This document shows positions 10,105 to 17,340 of a stretch of 28,558 bases of DNA, piece by piece. The translations under genes and the position numbers were made by a program. This DNA is from Chara braunii (lineage: Eukaryota > Streptophyta > Charophyceae > Charales > Characeae), in assembly GCA_003427395.1 (NCBI GenBank), contig BFEA01000135.1, positions 87,320 to 115,877 on the forward strand. Reading direction: 5' to 3'. How positions within the stretch are numbered: position 1 is the first letter of the stretch; each line of letters starts with the position of its first letter. The notes beneath the pieces are model-generated. The model searched no databases. It had not been told where the DNA came from and worked only from the letters and a program-made list of their open reading frames with translations.

Positions 10105-11029
10105 TGAGGGGCAACCCGCCGTTCGAAATGAACGGCCGCCCCTCCAAATCATTTCACAAAGTCGAACGAAAGTCAAGCTCAACAGGTTTTTTTTTCCCTG
10201 CAACTCGCGCCCGAACCCGGCTGCCAATAGTGTCAGGTTCGGGCCCGTCGTTGAAAGTTGCAACCTATTTTCAAACGAACGGATGCAGTCAGTTCACAAT
10301 GACGAACAAGAGTCAGTCTCAATGAGGGTCTTCTGCTTCTCTCATGTGCGTTTGTACCCAGGTGCCAACGGTGCCAGGTTCAGACGCACCAAGAACTTGC
10401 TGCCTGTTTCAAAACGAACGGGCGCAAGTAGGTGGTATAGGAAAACGAGGGGGAGGGGGGGAAACAAAGAAAAAAAAACTAAAGAAAAAATAAAATAAAA
10501 AAAATAAACGGAAAAGGCCTAAGCCCCCTAAAACCAACGGGCGTCGCGACGCCCGTTGCCTCTTTTCTAAGGGACTACAACTTGAAGCCCATGTAGCTAT
10601 CATTGCGCCAACAATCAGAGGTCCAACTAATAAAGAGAATTGGATGAAACACTTTAATTTGAATGTGTTTTAACCACAAATGCAGAAAAGCAGTTCAATC
10701 TCGCATTTGTGCACATTTTCACAAATGCGTTCAAATTCAGGCCTTCAATCCAATCCACTTCGCTAGTGGGACCTCGCCCCAATTGTCCGTTCGTCAAAAT
10801 GAACGACTGCTTAGTCGAGAGCAAAATCTAAAAATAAATCTTAAACAAAATCTAGAAAAAAAAAAAAATGCAAAAACTTGAAACGCTGCTGACGTCCTAA
10901 AAACAAACGTTTTCTCCTTTTCAGGGACAAAAAGTCCCTGCCACATTTCTATGCGCCACATGGCGCGTCTCTTTAGTTAAGGGTTATTTTTTCTGTTTTT
11001 TTTTTTTGCCTCGTTGGCATATGCCAACG
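10105..11029. repeat. Cluster of at least eight hairpins/palindromes
   Basis: In order: a nested stem at about 10105-10143 (GAGGGGC/GCCCCTC around GCCGTTC/GAACGGC); GCCCGAACC/GGTTCGGGC at about 10208-10243; a weaker cognate GCGTTTG..ACC/GGT.CAGACGC at about 10349-10389; the perfect 24-bp palindrome at 10535-10558 centred on GTCGCGAC; CGCATTTGTG/CACAAATGCG at 10702-10729; CAGGGAC/GTCCCTG at about 10922-10940; GCGCCA/TGGCGC at 10953-10966; and CGTTGGCATATGCCAACG at 11012-11029. The second and third hairpins belong to a diverged direct repeat with a ~144-bp period that also includes a CAAACGAACGG/CAAAACGAACGGG word. No gene is supported in this interval. Confidence 0.7.
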
Positions 11030-11110
11030 GTCATGTCTCGTACGAACTGTTGAAATACAGACCCGAGCTCGAATCCCTACTGGGATTGGACCATTTATCG
11101 ATTTATACGT
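11020..11110 (+). repeat. Possible tRNA-derived SINE head, degenerate
   Basis: CGAACTGTTGAAATACAGAC at 11043-11062 and a B-box-like GAGCTCGAATCCC at 11065-11077 match the tRNA-like head of the SINE copies at 12.9 and 25.1 kb. The A box is not convincing here (TGGCATATGCCAACGG), and I cannot define the tail, so this is a relic at best. Confidence 0.35.
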
Positions 11111-11895
11111 GTCATCCTTGCACATGGACCATCTCAGCCCGGCGCGACTGATCTCTGTCGCACGATCTCGTGGATCGCACAACCGAAATCGACCGCGTCG
11201 GAATCCTCCTTCGCAATGGCGAGCTCCAAAAGGAGTCAGACCAGTAGGATCTGTCAACTTCGATCCCTAAATCTACAAGGTGGAAGTTCGATGTGATACC
11301 TACTGGGCTAGCTCCTACTTGAGATATAGCAAGAACAACCCTTCTATATGAAGGGCTCTTCCCCAATAGACTGCCTACCTATGGTTAGGCAGGCTTTGCC
11401 TGCTTGCCCCCTCTTCATTAGCCAGCTACCTATCGACAACCTGAGCGGCCACCTAACCAGGCAGGCCGCGCCGCCGCCCTCTCGGCTTTTGGCGCGAATT
11501 CAAATCCCGCAGCCCAAGAAAAAAATAAAAAAATAAAAAATTTTAGGCTTCCTATTCCTCCCTCGCCGCGGCCCCATTCCCGGCGCGTCCCTCTTTTTAG
11601 CCTACTTAGGCCCTGAATCACGTGGCTGCTTGCTAGGATAAGTTTAATTTTAGCATTTCCACATCGGCGCCTCTCTGCTCGCCTGAAACTGCCAACCACC
11701 GCCATTACTTTAAGACGACGCAAACGTCCGAACCAAAGTTCAGAGAAGTTTCAGTCTCTCGGTCATAGGTTAGTCTGAATGAACTTCTAGCAACGTCGGT
11801 CTCATAAAGTCCTTCAATTCAACGAAAAAGTCGGGCAGTGTCTAGCGTTTAAAATCCCCGGCAAATACCCTTGTCAAGGTATTTGCCCCTACAAC
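11111..11895. other. Non-coding, hairpin-bearing stretch
   Basis: No supported gene. It contains small stems such as CCCTTC-TATAT-GAAGGG near 11339-11355, GCCTACCTATGGTTAGGC near 11374, and a perfect 10-bp hairpin GGCAAATACC/GGTATTTGCC (11860-11869 with 11878-11887, 8-base loop). Confidence 0.5.
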
Positions 11896-12129
11896 GCGAC
11901 CTGAATGTGTCCACTTGCGCTGTCCCGTAGTGGAAGTGAAGTCACCTCGGGCTCGGGGCGGTGACTTGAAAATGCCTGATTTACTGGGCGGCCCTACACT
12001 CTCACTACGACTGCGACCTGAATGCGTCCACTTGCGCCGTCTTGTAGTGGAAGTGAAGTCACCTTGGGGCAGTGACTTGCAAATCCGCCTGTGTTTACCT
12101 GGGGGGCCCCTACACTCTCACTACAATTT
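11896..12129 (+). repeat. Direct tandem repeat, two ~117-bp units
   Basis: Both units begin GCGACCTGAATG (11896 and 12013) and share GTCCACTTGCG, TAGTGGAAGTGAAGTCACCT, GTGACTTG and CCCTACACTCTCACTAC. The second has small indels. Open frames here are repeated translations rather than evidence of a gene. Confidence 0.9.
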
Positions 12130-12140
12130 TTCGGTGCAGG

Positions 12141-12208
12141 TCGAAATGGTGGCAACACCAATCTGGGGCAAGGTTCGAAATGGTGGCAACACCAATCTGG
12201 GGCAAGGT
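12141..12208 (+). repeat. Perfect 34-bp tandem repeat, two units
   Basis: Two consecutive copies beginning TCGAAATGGTGGCAACACCA (12141 and 12175), identical except at the borders. Confidence 0.95.
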
Positions 12209-12290
12209 CCCACTTGCGCAAATTAGGAGATTTCGGCCGTTGATCTTTGCTATCTACGGTCAGTATCTCTTAATTCGTGCAAGTGGGACC
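12206..12290. repeat. Inverted repeat, 20-bp arms
   Basis: GGTCCCACTTGC..AATTA (12206-12225) pairs with TAATT..GCAAGTGGGACC (12271-12290) with a three-base internal mismatch and a ~45-base loop. It looks like a small foldback element. Confidence 0.8.
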
Positions 12291-12299
12291 TAGCCCCTG

Positions 12300-12782
12300 G
12301 TCGGGAGGGCGATCAGTGGAGTGGAGATTAGCGAATTTGTAGGTGGTTGCAGAGAGTGATCAGTCGAGATTAGCCAATTTGTAGGGTTGTGGTGAAAAAT
12401 CCGGAGCCTTACTATAGTGTAGTGGTGTCTAAGGAGGCCCATACCAATAGCAAAAATGATGGAGCTCACCCTTTGTTTTTTTTGTTTTTTTTAGTGAAAC
12501 AGCCCGGCCGGTTGCTAGGGGTGCTGATGAGTGCAGACACCGCTAGCACCCTTGGGGGAGGCTCCATCTATTGGTGGGGAGCTGCACCTGCTGGAAATCG
12601 GGTCCAGCGTCCCAATTTACAATATAGGAAGTGAGGATATCATAGTTTGTCATCTATTGTGTCTTGTACTGTACTGCACTTGTGGATGTCTTCCCTGACG
12701 ATGTGAAGTATGTCATCTGTTGTTTCCCTTGGGCTGTGAGCTTTCTTCATTTTTGGTCCTGGTCACTGTTATCCCATGGAGC
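12300..12782 (+). repeat. Mosaic of short repeats related to the SINE-like family
   Basis: GAGATTAGCGAATTTGTAGG (about 12324) recurs as GAGATTAGCCAATTTGTAGG (about 12365). CCAATAGCAAAAATGATGGAGCTCACCC (in part, 12443-12470) resembles the block before the SINE at 12.9 kb. No gene is supported. Confidence 0.5.
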
Positions 12783-12865
12783 TGATGATGGAGCTCACCC
12801 TACATCAGTTGATACACACAATGAACTGTTGAAGCGGTGGTCCCGGGAATCACATAAAGGACAAA
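12783..12865 (+). repeat. Truncated SINE-like copy
   Basis: TGATGGAGCTCACCC, CATCAGTTGATAC, AATGAACTGTTGAAG and a B-box-like GGTCCCGGGAATC follow the order seen in the better-preserved copy downstream. The tail is missing. Confidence 0.4.
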
Positions 12866-12909
12866 AAACGGGGTGCAGGCATCCTGGCAATAGCAAAACT
12901 GGTGGAGCT

Positions 12910-13140
12910 ACCCAAGAGCCTAGTTCAGCAGGTACAACCATGAACTGTTGAAATAAAGACCTGTGTTCAAATCAATCAAGATGATAGAACTTGATAAGTA
13001 AAACCAACTACTAATGAATTGCCTGGGCCCGGTCAGCTCAATGATGACATCTCTTTTTTTTTTTTTTTTTTTTTGCATTTCAATGATGATATCTCAAGGT
13101 CGTCGTCCTATTTTTTAAAATAAAAAAATAAAAAAAATAA
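12910..13140 (+). mobile_element. tRNA-headed SINE-like element with A-rich tail
   Basis: An A-box-like TAGTTCAGCAGG (12921-12932) and a B-box-like GTGTTCAAATC (12963-12973) lie at tRNA spacing, with a GAACTGTTGAAAT anticodon-arm-like segment between them. A tail block reads GCCTGGGCCCGGTCAGCTCA, then ATGATG.ATCTC and AAGGTCGTCGTCC, followed by an A-rich end. TGGTGGAGCT occurs exactly at 12900-12909 and 13141-13150, consistent with a 10-bp target-site duplication. Caution: TGRTGGAGCT also occurs at two other places nearby, so it could instead be part of the repeat. The same head and tail occur at 25.1 kb on the other strand, which establishes a dispersed family. Confidence 0.6.
13038..13095 (+). 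repeat. Poly(T) micro-insertion flanked by a duplicated 16-mer
   Basis: Inside the SINE tail, TCAATGATGACATCTC (13038-13053) is followed by 21 T plus GCATT and then TCAATGATGATATCTC (13080-13095). The 25.1 kb copy has the 16-mer once, so ~27 bases plus the duplicated word were inserted here. Confidence 0.75.
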
Positions 13141-13293
13141 TGGTGGAGCTGACGATACCCCCACAACACACCACAAATCGGGTGCGGCCCTAAGGAAAGG
13201 ACAATTTGGGGTGATGGTTCTCGTGCTATACGTGACCGTTCGATGAACTCGTGGTTGGAATATCTAACGGATAAGGTTAGTTTTTTAGTTATT

Positions 13294-13421
13294 GGGCCTC
13301 GCCGCACTACTCACCAAATGCACAAAAGACAAAAATGATGGTGGTGGTGCATCTTTCCATGTTGTAGGGGAAGATTCATTCCCATTTTGTAGCTTAGGTG
13401 AACAGAGTGCGGGGAGGGCCA
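13294..13421 (+). repeat. GGGCCTC hairpin family, copy 1
   Basis: The left arm GGGCCTCGCCGCACTACTCACC pairs with the right arm GGTGAACAGAGTGCGGGGAGGGCC with several mismatches. Between them lie the family's AAAAGACAAAAA motif and an inner stem ATCTTTCC...GGAAGAT. Flanked by ATT on both sides. Confidence 0.75.
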
Positions 13422-13930
13422 TTAGGTGAAGCATCGAACAAGCGAGGATTGAAGGGGTGAGGTCGTTCCTCTGTCTGTCTGGGTCCCTTCCGTCGCGCCC
13501 ATCGCCTCCCCCTCCCATCTCCCATCTCCCATCTCCCATCTTTCCCCACTCGCCTACCCCCCCCGCGAGCTTTCTCTCTCGGGTCCCCTCCTCCCCTTGT
13601 GCTTCACGGCCATCCGCACAAGGATTCGTTCCTTGGACCTCATCCTTACCGCAGATATCTAGGGCCATCGACGGTCCCCAGTTGTAGGCAATCTGTGGCC
13701 ACCACTTGGAAATTTTGTCCTGTAGTGTCAGTCCTCCATCCATCCGTTCCGGTCCTAATACGCTCAGGGGGAGCTGTGTAGATGTTTGGCGCGGCCGTGC
13801 ACAGGAGACGAGGAGGAGGAGGAGGAGAAAGGGGATAGTCGAGACAACAGCAGGCCAGTAGCGGCAGCCATAGCCAGGAAACATTTTCTGACCTTTCTCT
13901 CCCTCCCTATCGACCTCTCTCCCTTCCTAT

Positions 13931-13972
<42 letters not shown>
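13931..13972. repeat. (CT)n microsatellite
   Basis: About 20 CT dinucleotides. Confidence 0.95.
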
Positions 13973-13974
<2 letters not shown>

Positions 13975-14410
13975 TGTGTGTGTGCTCTCTTCTCGTCCGC
14001 ATGCAAGTCTGTTGCTCGACCTGCTCCTCCTCCTCCTCTCCCAGTCCTTTGCACCGCGCGCTTGGCGCGCTTCACGACGTCTGACAATTACCGGAGGGAG
14101 GAGGAGGGGGCGTCGGGACGACGCCGCCATACAGCGACGTAGAGTCTGAGATACCGACGGAGGAGGACGTGGACTGTTCCTTCTCTGCTTTCATCTCCTT
14201 CTCTCCTCCGTTCCCATCCCTCTCTCTCACTCTCTCTCTCTCCTCTAAGCTTGGCCTTACTCCCTCTCTCTCTCTCTTCTTCTTCTTCTTCTTAGCGTCT
14301 CCCTCATCTGCACCGACCGGTCGTACGGGCGCCCAAGAACCTGACGGCGTCCTTCATCTCCCGACTTTCGTCCGCTTTCGCCGTCCCTACCGGTCCGTCT
14401 TCCACCTCAA

Positions 14411-14412
<2 letters not shown>

Positions 14413-14503
<91 letters not shown>

Positions 14504-14504
14504 N

Positions 14505-14577
<73 letters not shown>
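14413..14577. repeat. (CA)n-(GA)n compound microsatellite in the 5' leader
   Basis: About 30 CA followed by about 52 GA dinucleotides with a single N at 14504. The tract ends 10 bases before the start codon at 14588, so if transcribed it is a very long purine-rich 5' UTR segment whose length polymorphism could affect translation. Confidence 0.95.
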
Positions 14578-14582
<5 letters not shown>

Positions 14583-14587
14583 GAAGG

Positions 14588-14963
14588 ATGGCGTCCGTAC
14601 AGCTAGTCGCGGCGGCGTCGGTGGCGCCCGTGGTTTCTTGCGGAAGATCGCCTTCTTCGTCGGTATCTCAGGCCTCGACATCGCCGTCTTCTTCTTCCTC
14701 GCCTGCTACGTCGGTATCCCAACTTGGGCTTGTCTCCAATGGCCCCCGTTGCTGCCATGGCTTTGGGAGAGCCATGGCGCGCAGCTCGTGCTCCAAGACC
14801 ATGTCTCGAACTTCTTCGGTCTCCTTCTCTTCCTCTCTCTCCGGAAATTTCCATATCCCCGGACTCTCTGCTAGAAGAGTGTCCATTTCGGACGCCACGT
14901 CAGCATCTGACGTCAGAGGAGTTGTCAGAGCACAGGGAGATACCAAGGAGCTCAAAACGGAAG
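14588..14963 (+). CDS. Exon 1 of a nuclear-encoded chloroplast protein (transit peptide)
   Basis: ATG at 14588 gives MASVQLVAAASVAPVVSCGR, then about 90 residues dominated by serine, alanine and threonine with scattered arginine. The first acidic residue is Asp102. This is the classic composition of a green-lineage chloroplast transit peptide. The motif VVRA-Q at residues 112-116 is a plausible stromal-processing site, followed by the charged start of a mature chain (QGDTKELKTE). After codon 125 the sequence reads GAAG|GTATGA, a good splice donor in phase 1. The alternative reading into the intron adds only ten residues before a stop. The mature protein cannot be named: too little of it lies in exon 1, and I found no clear second exon before the N gap. 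The intron hosts the hammerhead-bearing repeats. Base use (GC-rich, balanced codons) differs sharply from the AT-rich intron. Confidence 0.6.
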
Positions 14964-15185
14964 GTATGATTCTTACACATGCACGCATTTTTTAAGTGTA
15001 TAATATGGTACATAGTATACAAGATAGACGCATTTTCCAAGTGTATAATATGGTGTATAGTATACAAGAAAATAATAGTATTCTAATATTAAATCATGTA
15101 GATAATGTTAATAACTAATAATAAGTAAGTGTATAATATTGTATAGTATTGGATGATAAATATATGTATATATATAGTCAAACAG
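14964..15185 (+). other. Start of intron 1
   Basis: Begins GTATGATTC. AT-rich, with a duplicated word (AAGTGTATAATATGGT, near 14994 and 15038, each followed by a TAGTATACAAGA) and no coding frame. The downstream end of the intron is not identifiable. Confidence 0.5.
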
Positions 15186-15312
15186 AGCTGCCCGGTAAAC
15201 CGTACGGAGGCAGAGAGGGAGAAGGGAAAAGGTAGAAGAGGACAACAAACGAGGGGGGGGGCTGTGAGAAACTGTTTCGTCGGAGTTTCACCGACTCGTT
15301 AGGAGGCTGAAC
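15186..15312 (-). mobile_element. Hammerhead-repeat copy A (decayed ribozyme)
   Basis: On the minus strand: TTCAGCCTC, then CTAACGA (canonical CTGANGA with its G changed to A), stem II GTCGG/CCGAC with loop TGAAACT, GAAAC, AGTTTCTCACAGCC, and the shared tail (CTCGTTTGTTGTCCTCTTC, CTACCTTTTC, then GGTTTACCGGGCAG). The core substitution and the change of the expected GTC triplet to CTC predict loss of cleavage. Confidence 0.75.
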
Positions 15313-15856
15313 ATAGTAATAGAAAATAGTGATAAATCATATAATAATAATATGGTAATATAATATATAATATTGTATAATATGATGTAGTTTTCAATGT
15401 TATATATGTATGTGTAAATATATACGAATAATATATTAAAAAAAATAAATAAATGATATAATGAAATAAAATAAAATGAATAATTCATGTGGGAGTCTGA
15501 CGAAAAAGGCCGTCACACAGCGTTGCTTTATTATAAGCATAATAATTATTTATAATAATAATAATTATTTATAATAATAATAATTATTATTTATGATAAT
15601 AATATACATGTGATGATGTGACTGTTCCGTTTATTATACAATCTAATTTATGGTCCGTTTATTGACAACGTCACAACTTTCACGTTCGTGTTTTTTTTTT
15701 TTTTTTTTTTTTTTGTTGGTCTGAAGGGAAATTTTATACAATACGTATCGTTCTTATCTGTCATGTCACATGTGTACTTTTTTTCGAACATTATATATTT
15801 GTATATCTATCGATATATAATTTTATTATATGTGTTTATATTGTGACGATATATAG
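15313..15856. other. AT-rich spacer between repeat copies A and B
   Basis: Very AT-rich, with ATAATAATAATTATTTATAA words repeated at 15540-15605 and a poly(T) tract at about 15690-15714. No gene. It is the loop of the inverted pair formed by copies A and B. Confidence 0.6.
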
Positions 15857-15963
15857 GGTTCAGCCTTCTGATGAGTCGGTGAAACTTCACGACACAGTCG
15901 GTCACAGCCCCCGGTTTCTTGTCCTTTTCGCCTTCTCTGCCGTCGGTTCACCGGGCAGTTCAT
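15857..15963 (+). mobile_element. Hammerhead-repeat copy B (decayed ribozyme)
   Basis: Plus strand: GGGTTCAGCCTT, CTGATGA (15868-15874), GTCGG, TGAAACT, and then TCACGACACAGTCGGTCACAG where copy E has CCGACGAAACAGTTTGTCACAG (each in part). The 3' strand of stem II and the GAAA are therefore destroyed. The shared tail follows, ending CACCGGGCAGTTC. It lies inverted relative to copy A. Confidence 0.7.
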
Positions 15964-16203
15964 AACTGATATCTGGTTTCCTCCTCCTTTCCTTTACCTC
16001 TTTTTTGCCTTTTGGTTGCGTACAAGTGGGTCCTTGTGACACACTGGGATGGGGCCAGCCAGCGCTCAACCTGTCATCTACGTGGCTGGCCTTGTACGTA
16101 AGATGTGATGAACAGGTGGGCCTTTCCTTCCTTCCTTCCTTTTCCTTTCCTTGTTTTGCTTTTTTTTCCTTCGCGCTCTGATTCACAGTGTGACAATATC
16201 GTT
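15964..16203. other. Spacer with a GGCCAGCCA hairpin
   Basis: GGCCAGCCA (16053-16061) pairs with TGGCTGGCC (16083-16091), and an outer GTACAAG/CTTGTAC pair encloses it. Followed by CCTT repeats near 16125-16145. No gene. Confidence 0.6.
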
Positions 16204-16262
16204 TGTTGTCTTCTTCTCTCTCTGCCTACGGTTTACCGGGCAGTTCTGTTTGTGACGATATA
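16204..16262 (+). mobile_element. Hammerhead-repeat copy C (tail only)
   Basis: TTTGTTGTCTTCTTCTCTCT, then GCCTACGGTTTACCGGGCAG and TTCTGTTTGTGACGATATA, matching the tail of the hammerhead repeat. The ribozyme part is absent. Confidence 0.7.
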
Positions 16263-16293
16263 TAGATATATTTGTGACGATATATATATATAT

Positions 16294-16380
16294 GTCACAG
16301 CCCCTCGTTTGTTGTCCTCTTCTGTCTCTCTGCCTACGGTTTCCCGGGCAGTTCTGTTTGTGACGGTATATATATATACG
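16294..16380 (+). mobile_element. Hammerhead-repeat copy D (tail only)
   Basis: Begins ATGTCACAGCCCCTCGTTTG and continues through GCCTACGGTTTCCCGGGCAG to GTTTGTGACGGTATATATAT. This is the sequence that follows the predicted cleavage site in copy E, so the copy starts almost exactly where a self-cleaved transcript would start. Confidence 0.7.
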
Positions 16381-16387
16381 ATATATA

Positions 16388-16530
16388 TATATTTGTGACA
16401 ATATATCGTCACAAATAGAACTGCCCGGTAGACCGTAGGCAGAGAGAGAGAAGAGGACAACAAACGAGGGGCTGTGACAAACTGTTTCGTCGGAGTTTCA
16501 CCGACTCATCAGGAGGCTGAACCCTCACAC
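16388..16530 (-). mobile_element. Hammerhead-repeat copy E with intact ribozyme core
   Basis: Full-length-looking copy on the minus strand: GGGTTCAGCCTC, the ribozyme core (listed separately), GTCACAGCCCCTCGTTTGTT, a CT-rich block, GCCTACGGTCTACCGGGCAG and TTCTATTTGTGACGATATAT. It lies tail-to-tail with copy D, producing a ~190-base palindrome. Confidence 0.75.
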
Positions 16531-17055
16531 CCCATCACAAGCCAGCAAAACATCCACGAAACAAAGAAAGGTGTGACAATATATATATATATATCGTCGA
16601 ACTTTGTGACAATATATATCGTCAAACAGAATATATATACCTTGGCTGTGGAATTCATCATCTATGACGTCACCATAATCAATCTATTGTCTATTGCGGC
16701 CCCCGCCGTCTGTGCCGAAGGGTGTCCATCATTTCCTCATAGTACACACCCCTATCACCCAGATATTCGTTGTCCCTTTGGTGCGCAAGGACGCTATCAG
16801 GACTGCATGATGCCGCACTGTGATGAACGTCCTGCTGTTCTTTTTTTTGACACATGTGGACAACATCATGATGTCCTCTGTCAGGACTGTTTTGATGGCA
16901 TGATGGGATGGTTCGTGCTAGCCGTCCTGCTGAATGCTGTGCTGGCGCAACTCTCCTTGGGTATCCTTGTGAACATCCACGTCATCCTCCTCAACGTGCC
17001 TTTTATCTGCTTGGGTTGGGGGGGGCCTCCTCTCCTCTTCCTGATTGGCCAGTAG
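16474..17055 (+). CDS. Cys/His-rich frame with hydrophobic C-terminus, possible exon fragment
   Basis: Only the part after about residue 60 is interesting, because the first 60 residues are translations of the hammerhead repeat and AT repeats. Residues ~80-143 carry CAEGC, RCPFGAQGRYQDCMMPHC and FDTCGQHHDVLCQDC, a cysteine/histidine spacing reminiscent of a zinc-binding finger (C-x3-C, C-x4-C, C-x2-HH-x3-C-x2-C). Residues ~146-193 are strongly hydrophobic (WFVLAVLLNAVLAQLSLG) and could form one or two membrane segments. There is no convincing start codon or splice acceptor. I do not recognise a family. It could be an internal exon, an element-encoded remnant, or chance. Confidence 0.2.
   Translation: MTNCFVGVSPTHQEAEPSHPITSQQNIHETKKGVTIYIYISSNFVTIYIVKQNIYTLAVEFIIYDVTIINLLSIAAPAVCAEGCPSFPHSTHPYHPDIRCPFGAQGRYQDCMMPHCDERPAVLFFDTCGQHHDVLCQDCFDGMMGWFVLAVLLNAVLAQLSLGILVNIHVILLNVPFICLGWGGPPLLFLIGQ
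16476..16512 (-). ncRNA. Hammerhead ribozyme core (type I-like)
   Basis: Minus strand, 5' to 3': CTGATGA (16512-16506), stem II GTCGG/CCGAC (16505-16501 with 16493-16489) closed by the 7-base loop TGAAACT, then GAAA (16488-16485). A minimal stem III follows: ACA (16485-16483, whose A is the last of GAAA) pairs with UGU (16479-16477) over loop GUU, ending in the canonical GUC triplet with C at 16476. All invariant core bases are present and predicted cleavage is 3' of 16476. Weak point: stem I is not contiguous with the core. Only an outer GGGUU/AGCCC pairing is seen beyond an asymmetric internal loop, so activity needs testing. Very short stem III hammerheads are known from Penelope-like elements. 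Confidence 0.65.
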
Positions 17056-17100
17056 AATCAATCTGGTCAGGAGCAACACTACTTGTAGGACAGATAAATC

Positions 17101-17224
17101 TTTTTTTTTTTTTTTTTTTTTTCATGCTTGCGCACGGGCCATGCTAATCTTCCCTGTATCGTTCCAATTTTTTTTATTATTATTTTTCAATATCGTTCCA
17201 ATTTTAACGGATGCCCCGAAGGAC
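17101..17224 (-). pseudogene. U6 snRNA retropseudogene 1, with internal duplication
   Basis: The minus strand reads GTCCTTCGGGGCATCCGTTA, then AAAATTGGAACGATA, an A-rich bridge, a second ATTGGAACGATACAG, and GGAAGATTAGCATGGCCC, then GTGCGCAAGCATGA and a poly(A) run. This is U6 spliceosomal RNA (5' stem-loop, ACAGAGA-like region, GCAUGGCC) truncated and poly(A)-tailed. TAAATC immediately precedes (17095-17100) and follows (17225-17230) the copy and is a target-site duplication. The repeated ATTGGAACGATA suggests template switching during reverse transcription. The altered ACAGGGA and lost 3' end make it non-functional. Confidence 0.85.
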
Positions 17225-17330
17225 TAAATCTTTTTTCGACACTACCATCAGATACGAAGTTGAAGAAAGACCAATTTATCACTACATCCTGTCACACAAT
17301 AGTGTCTTAGTGTGTCTCTATTTATTGCTT

Positions 17331-17340
<10 letters not shown>

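Larger units (their letters stand above)
13440..14587 (+). promoter_or_regulatory. Promoter and pyrimidine/purine-tract 5' leader of the plastid-protein gene
   Basis: GC- and CT-rich interval directly upstream of the transit-peptide ATG at 14588. It contains four CCCATCT repeats near 13517-13541, a CT microsatellite (13931-13972), TCTCTCTC blocks to ~14280, and then the CA and GA microsatellites that abut the start codon. CT-rich blocks just upstream of the start are common in plant and algal 5' leaders. I see no unambiguous TATA box, and the transcription start cannot be fixed from sequence alone. Confidence 0.4.

Noticed and set aside
12524-12555. CTGATGAG suggesting another hammerhead
   Set aside because: No GAAA follows and the pairing GGTGCT/AGCACC does not place a stem II correctly.
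13285-13884. 199-codon minus-strand frame with a hydrophobic start resembling a signal peptide
   Set aside because: Its C-terminal third is hairpin family copy 1, its middle is the translated CCCATCT repeat (GDGRWEMGGGG), and it lies antisense to the promoter of a better-supported gene.
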